This document shows positions 1 to 9,600 of a stretch of 17,004 nucleotides of DNA, piece by piece (the stretch's first letter is position 1; every line of letters begins with the position of its first letter). Both the position numbers and the translations under genes were made by a program. Location of the stretch: assembly GCA_003118195.1 (NCBI GenBank), contig BEXV01000110.1, positions 313,379 to 330,382 of the forward strand. The letters are read 5' to 3'. The notes under the pieces were generated by a model, which worked only from the letters and a program-made list of their open reading frames with translations, was not told the origin of the DNA and searched no databases. The DNA is from Hemicentrotus pulcherrimus. Lineage: Eukaryota > Echinodermata > Echinoidea > Camarodonta > Strongylocentrotidae.

Positions 1-1188
1 GTGCGTGTGCTTGTGTGTGTGTTTTCTGTATGTCTGGCTGTCTTTGTTCAAAACACTCTTTTATTCCTCACCCAGCAACTTGGCGCAAGTGAGATTTGGC
101 AGTTTTTTAAAGATTGTCTGATGTTCAGTCATGCATGCAGAGATTCAAATGAAAATGGTACCTAAATGTACTGGGAGGATACTCTATCAAGACAAATCAT
201 GAATATGAATCATGATATTCATTCTTCAAACTATACAACTTTTAAAAAGTGAGACATTTTTTCTGACTCACTCTGTATATATATATGGTACAATGCAATC
301 CACCTTAAATTTCATTAAAACTGCAACATTACGCTTAATTCTGATCAACCAATTTATTTATTGATAAGTTGCTTAGTTTCCCGCTATTTACACATTAATT
401 ATTATTTATAACATAGTTTATATGAACGTTTACACAAGTTTGTAAATGCCTGGTGAGGCTGTTATTAAACTTTAAAAACTCAGAGTATGAATTTTAAAGA
501 AATATCAAGCACTTTTTACATTATGATTGAAATCATTTAATTTTAAGCCTGGTATAAAAGTATAAAAACTTATGATTTACCGTGTACCTCATTTCAATCA
601 CAAAACTACTCTTCTGAAAACTCAACTTTACTTAAAAATAAGTTAATCGATGTTCCCGTTAATTACAATCATTAATTGCTATCATAGTTTCAGAGAATCT
701 ACAATATAATATGCCATATGATTGCACTTGTATGTATCACATATTAAGTGTCAACACAATATGAAGTCACGTCGATCACAATTAGACAATTATTATTTTT
801 TCACTCATGATCTGTTAAACAAAATATTGATGTATATCCAATATATATAAAGTTTTACAATTGCCTCCAACTACAAGATGGAGACAAAAATCGTTCTAAC
901 GTTGTAGTAGAATAATCAATTAATTATATGAAAACACATAATCTTACTAATGACTTTGTTATCAATTCGTCTCAATGAGATGTAGAAAGAGATCAAACCG
1001 ACATTTTACTTTATTCATACTTTTGTAATCATTTCGACATGAGCAGTGTACTGTAAAAAAACATCCAACCATTTAATAAAAAAGGAAAAAAAGGACTGTT
1101 ACTTAGTAATTCTTCAAACATCTCTTTGCGGAACTTTAAGCAACAAACGCCAATAATTGATTTTATGATGTCTATTCTTCATGTGTCA
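1..1188. other. AT-rich non-coding stretch, no gene seen
   Basis: I find no convincing open reading frame, splice-bounded exon or RNA gene here. The first 30 bases are a TG-rich simple repeat. The rest is AT-rich sequence typical of intergenic DNA downstream of the minus-strand receptor gene. Confidence 0.6.
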
Positions 1189-1229
1189 TTTATTTTGGGG
1201 TTTCTCGACTGACATATTTTGATTTTATT
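1189..1229 (-). terminator. Two candidate poly(A) signals of the GPCR gene
   Basis: On the minus strand AATAAA occurs at 1229-1224 and again at 1194-1189, about 200-240 nt past the receptor stop codon. Either could direct 3' end formation of the receptor mRNA. The hexamer is common in AT-rich DNA, so this is positional inference only. Confidence 0.4.
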
Positions 1230-1390
1230 TGAAAATGGCCATTATGCCTCTAACAGAGACAATAAATTATCTCAACATCCGTGTAAATAACATTAATCTT
1301 CATTCATTAATCCTTATTGATCACAATTCTTTTTCCTTTTTTTCGAGTTTTGCTTTTCGTCTTTTGCATATTTGCGCCTCTTCTCTTTTA

Positions 1391-1418
1391 TGTGTGTGTG
1401 TGGGGGGGGGGGGGGGGN
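1391..1418. repeat. TG repeat running into a G homopolymer with one ambiguous base
   Basis: A short (TG)n tract passes directly into about 16 consecutive G and a single n at position 1418, only 11 bases from the GPCR stop codon. The homopolymer and the n point to a low-quality base call or collapsed run. Its true length is unknown. It lies in the 3' UTR of the receptor, so it does not affect the coding frame. Confidence 0.9.
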
Positions 1419-1428
1419 ACGCCACTGA

Positions 1429-2058
1429 TCAGAAGTGAACGACCTGTGGATTAACGGTGTTACAACGCTTTGTGCCATTAGATATCAAGGATCGAAATTC
1501 CTTGAGCCTCCACCAGTAAATGACGATATTAGCTATGTAATTGGTAATTATCATCATCTCTTGTGCATGAACAAGGCATGTACTGAAAGAATCACTTGTA
1601 TTATCCGAGTAAAACCCATAACATATGGGGTACAGCATAAAGAAGACAGTAGTACCTAATATTATGCAGAATGCTCGCAGGACACGTTGGTTTTCGTTCT
1701 TGCGCTCTTCCAGCTGGCCGTTACCATTGGATTCTACCTTAGCAACGGAGCGATAGATGACGATGTAACAGATCGACGTTGCTGCTAGGGAGATCGTGAT
1801 TAGGTACATAATTGCAACATTGAAACGCTCGAAAGAAAATTTGGCGATAGTGAATACGAACCCTCCCGAAACGACCCATGTTACGATACAGGTGATGACA
1901 CATCGAGTGGTAGTGATGATGTTCCTCACGCCGTAAGGGTCAATCGTAATGGTGATGAGCTGATAAATAGCTACCAGTAAGATACTCAAGTTGGACACGA
2001 GTAAAGACGTGAAGAGTACTTCAGATGCTAGACCAACGCGATATAAGTACACTATGTC
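1429..2058 (-). CDS. GPCR exon 2 (TM3 to C-terminus and stop)
   Basis: 210 codons including the TGA at 1431-1429. The exon starts after TATATAG with Asp-Ile-Val, in phase with exon 1. It encodes TM3 to TM7 and a C-terminal tail of about 26 residues with no obvious palmitoylation cysteine cluster. The third intracellular loop is short and charged (contains QLEERKNENQR). The exon ends 11 bases before a G-run that contains an ambiguous base. Confidence 0.85.
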   Translation of the reverse strand, partial: DIVYLYRVGLASEVLFTSLLVSNLSILLVAIYQLITITIDPYGVRNIITTTRCVITCIVTWVVSGGFVFTIAKFSFERFNVAIMYLITISLAATSICYIVIYRSVAKVESNGNGQLEERKNENQRVLRAFCIILGTTVFFMLYPICYGFYSDNTSDSFSTCLVHAQEMMIITNYIANIVIYWWRLKEFRSLISNGTKRCNTVNPQVVHF

Positions 2059-3510
2059 CTATATAAATAATAATAATATAAAAAAATACTTGTCATCGGA
2101 TACTGTCTGAAAAACATGGAAAATACATTTGAGGAAAAGATATATTTTGTACAATCAGTAAAAAATAATAATTAAAAAGCAAGTTTTCGGCTAGCTTTTG
2201 TTTAGATCTTCTTTTAATGAACTTATTAATTTGTCATATCCCCATCGTCAACATAACAATTTTGTGCTAATTGTATAATCGCAAAATCTAGGTAGTCTGT
2301 TTTCCCTTTAGTCACAACGGCGAGACCGGAACCAAGACTGATGATGGACCAAACACAAGCCGACGCACAGTGGGCCAGAGAGGAACCAAAGTGCGCCCAA
2401 ACTCATTTTGGGGGATTTTTTTAAATATAAATCCAGAGGAAATGTTTGAATTTCCAGTAATTTCCGCTTAAATTTTATTACCAACATTTTCTCTGATGGG
2501 ACTCTAAGCTTTAAGTTCATACCAGATTTGGCATCCCAAGACAGTGGCATGTATTTGAATTGTTAAGAGACAGATTCAATGTATACTATTTCTTCGAAAA
2601 GAAGCACATACGTTCCTCAAAATACTTCTATATACAGCGCGTCTCAGAAAAATAGAAACCGAGAATTATCGATGTTTTATCATAACTTAGTCACACTTAT
2701 AATTACTAAATGACACATATTTAGAAAGCTTAGATTCTCCTTTTTCATTTGATGCAACTCATATGCTACTTGATGCAACTCATATTTCACGCATGAGTGA
2801 TTAAAATCAATTTGAAGAGGGGAAATCAAAAAAGTCATTTGGCAGACGGTTTATGAATTTCAAAAAGAAAATGACATTTCTAGAAAGTTGAGTTTCTGCC
2901 CTTTCGTAATGAGTACCTCAATCAGGAAAAATGAGCAAGGAATGACAGAGTTCTGTTTGCTTAAAGTAGTGCTTACATTTCCATAATTTTATCAAACGAA
3001 TCCATTTTCACTGGCTGCCTGCCGTAGCAACACGCAGAATTGACAATAGACTTAACCCCGTTTCGTTGACAATCAGCCATGGGACGCACTGTATCTAAGT
3101 CCTGTGTTATGTAATTATTGTAGATATTTGTGCAAATTTCTTCAGTAAGGTTGTCTGTTGGATACAGGTCATCACACCACGATAACAGATAAATAATTGT
3201 ACGATTTGTTTGTTTGCCACATAGGACAAACATACGAACATCAAAACTACTCTCATTAATATTATTAAAATTAAAAAAAAATAGAACATACCTCGCTCTT
3301 AAATTGAACTGTCTCGTAGACTGCGTACACAATTACTCCTGCTAAATCAGCAAGAGCGAGGTTGAACGGAAATATATGGTGTTGTTTACGAAACCGTGGC
3401 TGAGAGAGAATGACAAGTAAAGTTGACGTGATCAGTATGAAGGCAATCACAAGTTCTATTTGTGTGATGATCAACATGGCAACATAACATTCTTCTTTAT
3501 CTTCCAACAT
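1429..3510 (-). CDS. Class A (rhodopsin-like) orphan GPCR, two-exon gene
   Basis: A seven-transmembrane receptor expected in the plasma membrane, ligand unknown. Joining exon 3510-3292 to exon 2058-1429 gives 282 residues. The donor GAG|GTATGT at 3291 and the acceptor TATATAG at 2061-2059 are both phase 0. The order is TM1 (about residues 8-36), TM2 with the LALAD motif (Asp 2.50), TM3, an ICL2 of the form TIDPYG, TM4 with its Trp, TM5, TM6 ending in LYP, and TM7 with NIVIY followed by a short WWRLKEF tail. The N-terminus is very short (about 8 residues). Several hallmarks are altered: DRY is replaced by YQL, NPxxY lacks the proline, and the extracellular TM3/ECL2 cysteine pair is absent. The first in-frame ATG after an upstream stop was taken as start. 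The reading frame is intact, so it is either an atypical receptor or a young decaying one. Such divergent GPCRs are numerous in echinoderms and lancelets. Confidence 0.83.
2635..3091. mobile_element. Foldback MITE copy A, in the GPCR intron, right arm deleted
   Basis: The element begins CAGCGCGTCTCAG and ends TGGGACGCACTG, which are imperfect inverted termini, and it is flanked by TA on both sides (2633-2634 and 3092-3093). This fits Tc1/mariner-type TA insertion. Its body matches the left arm of the full copy at 7803-8667 almost end to end, then jumps from the hairpin centre (GATCAGCCAT) straight to the last bases of the right terminus. Nearly the whole right arm is therefore missing. A 16-base stretch around 2749-2790 is locally duplicated. 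There is no transposase frame, so it is non-autonomous. Confidence 0.8.
3292..3510 (-). CDS. GPCR exon 1 (start, TM1, TM2)
   Basis: 73 codons from ATG at 3510 to GAG, immediately before GTATGT. It encodes a short N-terminus, a long hydrophobic TM1, an ICL1 containing SQPRFRKQHH, and TM2 with the NLALADL signature. Upstream the frame stays open without another ATG until a TGA near 3580. Confidence 0.83.
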
Positions 3511-5286
3511 GACTACTTCTTGTTCTCTAGTGCAGCTCGTTGTTGTTGTTGCTTGGTGTGAGAGGGCGTCTTGCTCTCACCTGCAGCTCGACTTACGTAA
3601 TTCTGATACTTCAAAAAAAAAACTAAAAACACACAAACAATCAAGTAACAAATAAAAGGACAAATATGGTTCTTCCAATAAGTGTTGCATCTGGATCTTC
3701 ACGAAGTGCCCGACTATAGAATCGACTCTGAATGAAAATGGGTGTGACTAAAAATCATCAGTTTGACAAGACTATAACAATAAGAAGTGCTTTCCCTCTC
3801 ACAGAGCATAGTCGAAGTTCACACCCTATTTTGATAAGATGCTCTCTAAGGTGCATTCGTTTCGAGTGTACATGCCAAGCTCTAAGCTCTGAAAGAAGAT
3901 TAACTTGAAGTTGAATATCATAAAGTGGATTTAGGAAACAACCGCCCATCCAATGGCGAACTCGTTGTCATGACTGCGATAAACCTGACGATATGAAGTT
4001 GTCGCGTCACTCAATGAACACGCAACAAGTGGCGTATAGCTAGGCTCCAATAACTGAGTGGGTCGCTGCAATCAAAGCGTATTATTAGATGAGTGGAACG
4101 CAAATTAATAAACCTGGCCAATGAGAGACGGATATACTTTATCTTCTCTTCGAGCTCCTCATTTCACTTTAACCCTTTTTGTTTCTCTTCGATTTCCTGT
4201 ACTTCAGCTTTGGTATATGCTCGACTTCGCATTGCCAATTTACGTTGACACAACATTGACGAGGACCTCCATTTGTTATAAAGGGCACTTAATTATAAGA
4301 ACTTAATCAAACAGGCACGCATTCAAAAATACCAGGCAAATCCGACAAAATTTTGATAAACATGGACAAAAAACATGAATGTGAATGTGCATTATCATTA
4401 ATTTGATACGAGACAATCATCGATTCACCAAATTGTAAGGATTTGTGATATCCTTTATTATTCCTGATTATTAAAGTTGTTTCTATTGATGTTCTTAGAT
4501 GATAATTTGAACTTAATCATAAAGGTAGCATTTGACATGCCTATGAATTGATTATTCTTCTAGCTCCTCTACTCTGAATTCTTTTCATTCCTTTATGTAA
4601 ATGATTATATTGTTGTGTACGTGAGGGTCAGTGCGTGTCTTGTGTGTGTGCGTGTGAATATGTGCGGTATGTGCAAGTGCGTGTGTGAGAGTGTATTTGG
4701 TACAAAATCACTCCAATAGCACTTCATAACTTCATCCATACCAAGATTATTTGATATTCCTTAGGAGTCAAAAAGTCGCTTCGATACCGGATAATAATTG
4801 CGATGCGGGAAATCATAAAAGGAAAGTCATATTTTTTTAGCACAACAGCCATTCTAGGTATATTTGGTCTAATCTTTTGAGTTGTCAAAAGTTCACAATA
4901 TCGGATGAGATACTCTACCAAATGAAAGTACAACTGCACCTCATGATATAAGCAAGACCTAGGGCCATTTGAGTTCTAGTAACGAATTAAAACATAGGCT
5001 ATTATCATACACGGGGAAATGAGTCGCAGATGTTTCGGATATTTTCTTTTTGTTTAAATTCGAAAGACGCAATAACGCAGACAATCGTTATCTCTGACTA
5101 TTTATTACCGTACTTCTGACACTGCATTTACTGTAGCTACATGGTTACAGAAGGAAGTCAAAGAAATTCTCCACATCTCAGAAAGCCTAACCAAACGAAA
5201 GCTAAATGCATAACTATCCACAAATCGTAATCATATTTCATATTAAGGAGTACAATTTTTTCATGGAGCTTGTAAACAACGCTTCT
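3511..5286. other. Non-coding interval upstream of the GPCR
   Basis: No credible exon or RNA gene is visible. A small hairpin occurs at about 3559-3582 (GTGAGAG / CTCTCAC) just upstream of the receptor start, in a CAA/GTT-repeat context that could be 5' UTR. I see no clear TATA box. The remainder is AT-rich. Confidence 0.5.
4615..4695. repeat. Imperfect TG/CGTG simple repeat
   Basis: A run of interrupted GTGTGT and GTGCGTG words of about 80 bases. It is low-complexity sequence with no coding signal. Confidence 0.75.
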
Positions 5287-5713
5287 AATTTCATTAGCCG
5301 GCCTATATATTGAATCTATTATTTAGGTATGCCAACTAAAATATCGCAAACAATAAGCGAGCTTAATAAAATGTTTAGTATAGTTCTTTATCATAATGTA
5401 CTCTGGGCCACTCTAGTTCATTAGCTTGCCAGGCATGGTAACAAATAATACATGCTAAGTGGATTTCTTCAATGCTGTTATGAATAGCAGATCAATAAAA
5501 TAGTAACCATGGTAACTTGGTAACAATTTCATTAGCCGGCCTATATATTGAATCTATTATTTAGGTATGCCAACTTTACAATTCACAAATATCGCAAACA
5601 GTAGACCGGCTTACTAAGATCTAAAGCTTCCCAGGCATGGTAATAAATAATGCATGCTAAGTTGGTTTTTATCTATACTGTAATGACCAGCAGACCAATA
5701 AAATGGTAACCTC
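5287..5713. repeat. Tandem duplication, two diverged units
   Basis: Unit 1 starts at 5287 and unit 2 at 5525, an offset of 238 bases. Both open with AATTTCATTAGCCGGCC, and identity continues past TTTAGGTATGCCAACT. They later share the block AGGCATGGTAA, AAATAAT, CATGCTAAGT and a closing AATAAAAT-GTAACC. Unit 2 is shorter (about 190 bases) because a middle segment is missing. Neither unit is coding. Confidence 0.8.
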
Positions 5714-6046
5714 GAGAATCATATTTATCTTGTAAACTGACACCAAGCATTCATGAAAAGGAACCGGATAATTATGATTTTAATTTACTGTTGGTTAGAT
5801 AGACGGACACAAAATAGCACTACAATTTTTTTAGCCTAAATTCTCTGGATTGTGAAATAAAATAATAATTTGAATATTGGAGTGCTTGTTTATCGTATTC
5901 ATTCTTACCATGTTATTCAATAGCGAATAAATATAACTTGCTTAAACTTTTTTGAGCTTTAAGGACCCCTATACTTATTAAGGAGGTACATGCATTCATA
6001 CAAAGATTGCCCGACATAGCAAAACTATGAAGATGGAAAAGTTGAT

Positions 6047-6052
6047 TTTATT
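6047..6052 (-). terminator. Candidate poly(A) signal of the lectin-PAN gene
   Basis: AATAAA on the minus strand, 154 nt past the stop codon at 6206. The position suits a short 3' UTR, but this is inference from the hexamer alone. Confidence 0.4.
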
Positions 6053-6205
6053 CTTTATCTTATTTTCATAGAGGAATTCTAGTGCAAGGTTTTTAGAAGA
6101 AATATTCAAAGATTTACCTCAGTAAACATGAGGTACCTCAATAAGCTTTTAAGGAATACTCATTGGTTACTTCTTTGGCAACTTCTTTAATTGAAATTAT
6201 TTAAG

Positions 6206-6668
6206 TCACTTCGGCAAGTCCTCAAAATATTCACAGTTATCTACTCTCTTGAAGTCGGAACTTGACGTTGTCCGGTTTGAGTTGTTGAGCTGACATCTTC
6301 CATCATGTGAGAAGACATTCATTGATGAACAGCTAGGAAGCCTGATACAGCTGGCCAAGCAACGGATCGAAGAAGATGATTGAATGTCTTGGATGACGTG
6401 ATTCACCAGACAAAAACCATGATGTATGGTGTCTTTCTTCATTACTCCAGCGTTGGAAGTTCTATCCTGCGACAGATGTGGTTTCATCGGGGTCGTTGTT
6501 GAGGGAACCGACTGCTCCGTCAATCGTTGGGTTGTTGAGGGAAACGACTGATCCGTTGTGACTGTCGCCGGTTCCTGCGTTGTAACCGCGCAGTGGACGA
6601 AACCGACTGTTTTGTTGTTGTCATAGCTGAAGAGGAAAACGGTTGCTCTGTTGTGACTGTGGGTGTAG
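6206..6668 (-). CDS. Lectin gene exon 4: Thr-rich stalk plus PAN/apple-like domain, with a frame slip
   Basis: The acceptor TCTCACACAG (6670-6669) restores Ala after EKK in phase 1 and opens stalk repeat 1 (TVTTEQPFSSSAMTTT and on to QSVSST, 6660-6592). Repeat 2 (TVTTDQSFPSTT and on to EQSVPST, from 6565) has the same 23-residue layout but sits in another frame. One base is missing, or two are extra, in the 26-base spacer around GCGCG (about 6590). Frame 2 then runs through a PAN/apple-like module with six cysteines (GFC, IRC, ASC, PSC, GRC, DNC) and ends EYFEDLPK plus TGA. Phase-1 acceptors inside the stalk (ACAG at about 6612 or 6562) would avoid the slip, but their pyrimidine tracts are poor. 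Confidence 0.75.
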
Positions 6669-9600
6669 CTGTGTGAGATTGGGAATGACATGCAAAATTC
6701 GTTAAACACAAGCAGGTCCATATAATGTGCGAATAGGAATACTTTGTTGTTATAACGTCAGGATAACGGATCGAAAACGTTACAATGGCTTAACACATTC
6801 CTTTAGGCAAGAATAATACCATTCGCTTATATTGACAAAAATGCTGTTTGAGGAAGGAGACATTATGTTTTCAGGATTTTGTACTCACCTTTCTTCTCGC
6901 AAACGATAGAAAACGGGAGTGAGCAGGTTATATCGCTCCACACTCCTACCAGGAACATTACACAGTCTTCAAGCCCGTTTAAATTGTTTGGTTCTGAATC
7001 GCCCCAAGCTACACGCAAAATAATGAATGTAAGAGATAATCAATACATCGACGCAGTCATTGACTTCGTTGGATCGTGTAAATAATACAACTATAGCTTT
7101 ATAACATGCTCTACTATTAAAAAAAAACATGAATCAATGATCTTGAAGGTCATAACAATTATGTGAATAATGTATTATTTAATGAAAGCTAAGTATCATA
7201 ACATGTTGCGTTTGGTATGCACTGTTATTTTTAAAATACTAAATGAATGAAATTGAACTTGAATTTAAATATGATAAACATAGAGAAATCGAGGGCGAGA
7301 GGAAAATAGGGATGCACTAACACAAATTGACGCAGACAAAGAGCAGACGGAAAGACAGACAAACAGACAGAAACATATAAAGATAACAAAAAAAATGGGG
7401 ACGGGAGGGGGGGATATAGGTAGATGTATGAAAAGTTGAAAACATAGCAAAAATCATGACGGTTGAGACGTGCCATTCATAACGATTACAGTAGGTCTTA
7501 TCTAGGTGGGTCAAATTTACAGTTACATCAAGCCGTATAGGCTACGTGCAAAAGTGTTCCTAGGTATCATTTGGTCCGTGATACATTTGGATGCAGGATA
7601 AGGTTTTAGGGCCGATGCGGCGTAGGACCAAAAGTGCCTGTATGAGACTATGAAGCAGAACCCTATCCTGGTCTATATAATAGGCCCATGTTCCATCCGT
7701 TGATCTCACTGAACCCTTAACCCAACTCTATCCGTTATGACGGTTACCCATGCACGGGGCGTCACTTTGATTGCGTTGAGCTAGTCACCGTTGTAAAAGC
7801 AATTAAGCATCCCAGAAAAAAAACGAAACCAAGAATTATCGATGTTTTATCATAACTTAGTCAAAATTGTAATCAATAAATGACATATATTTGGAAAGCT
7901 TAGATTCTCCTCTTTTATTTGATGCAACTCATAATATTTCACGCATAAATAATTAAAAGCAATTTGAAGAGAGGAAACCAAAAGATCATTTGGCGGGCGG
8001 TATCTGAATTTCGAAAAGAAAAACACATTTCTAGAAAGTTCAATTTCTGCCCTTTCAAATGACACATTAATCAGGAAAAATGAGCCAGGAATTAAAAAAG
8101 TTCTGTTTGTTTAAAGTAAGGCTTGCATTTCAATAATTTGATCAAACGAGTACGTTTTTACTGGCTGCCTGCCATTGCAACGAACAGAGTTGACAAAAGA
8201 CTTAACTCCGTTTCGTTGACGATCAGCCATGCACAAAGAAGACTAAAGACCTGATGCATGGCTGATCTTCAACGAAACGGAGTTAAGTCTTTTGTCAACT
8301 CTATTTGTTGCTACGGCAGGTAGCCAGTGAAAACGAACTCGTTTGATCAAATTAAAACAAACAGAACTTTGTTATTCCTTGCTCATTTTTCCTGATTGAG
8401 GTGTCATATGAAAGAGCAGAAATTGACCTTTCTAGAAATGTGATTTTCTTTTTAAAATTCAGATACCGCCCGCCAAGTGAGTTTTTGGTTTCCTCTATTT
8501 AAATTGCTTGTTATCACTCATGCGTGAAATATGAATCATATGAGTTGCATCAAGTGAAAAAGGAGGATCTAAGCTTTCCAAATGTATGTCATTTATTAAT
8601 TATAATGGTGACCAAGTTATGATAAAACATCGAAACTTCTCGGTTTCGTTTTTTATGGGACGCACTGTATATTAACAACTCTGTGCTTTACCCTCACCTA
8701 GACGCAATGTTCCCGGAACCACCGGTAGGTGGCGCACCACACGACTAGGGCTTTAACGGAACACTCTCAATTACTTTCGTAGTATATTTTGACATTGTAT
8801 CGCATGGAACGCCTAAGAATGGTTTGAAGAGGGTTAAAACGCTGAAAAACATACGAAACAGTAATATCTGAGCCAAAAAGTGAATTTTATTATTTCATTT
8901 AGTAGACCTGTGACGTCACACAGAACGTCATCTTCGGCATCATAGGTCTTGGAAGCAACGTCTTCGGAAGCATTCGGATGCTCGGAAATGTCACCCAAAC
9001 AAAGTTGAAAGTTCAAGATGATCATGAGGCAAATGGTATCAATGATGGGTAAGTAAAAATGTGATTTTTTTTCTTCAAATTAATACAAAATTTGAGCGAT
9101 TTTGATTGTTTAGATTTTACACTACTCGAATCATTATTCGCTACGCAAAAGTGTAAATGTAGAATTTGCGTGAACTTGACCAGATTATTTAGCATGTTGG
9201 CGCTTAAAATTAAAATGCCATGCACATGGTCATGGGAAAGTGTACCCACGTGGCGTAGACAGATTCGTACACCTGGGGGATGACTGGGCTCCCAACGCTA
9301 GTGAGGGCGCGAAGCCCCCGAGCGAGGTGTGGGAGGGGGTGGGAGGGGGGTGTTCCCCTTCCCACGGTAGGGAGCTTTTGCAATTTTGAACTGGAAATCG
9401 TGCAATCTTATGCATACTTAATGAGGTAAAATAACACACAAGTGTGCACGCACACACACACATACTCTCTCACACACACACACACACACACGCACACACG
9501 CATACTACACCTTGAATGGACAGACATACATCAACAAGATTTACACACCGTGACATACGAATACAGAATGGACTGACACATAGTATAGGATTTTCCGGCC

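Noticed and set aside
2973..3332. 119-codon minus-strand open frame overlapping GPCR exon 1
   Set aside because: It runs through the exon 1 donor into intron and then into foldback copy A. Direct splicing of 3292 to 2058 keeps phase and links TM2 to TM3 correctly, so no extra exon is needed.
7231..7514. Three minus-strand frames rich in Phe, Leu and Ser
   Set aside because: They come from one purine-rich tract read in three frames; no conserved feature.
7850..8065. 71-codon minus-strand frame
   Set aside because: It lies wholly inside the left arm of foldback copy B, and the equivalent positions in copies A and C are not conserved as protein.
9022..9463. Minus-strand open frames of 75 and 77 codons
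   Set aside because: They are translations of AT-rich intron, the GC-rich repeat remnant and the CA microsatellite, with no recognisable domain.
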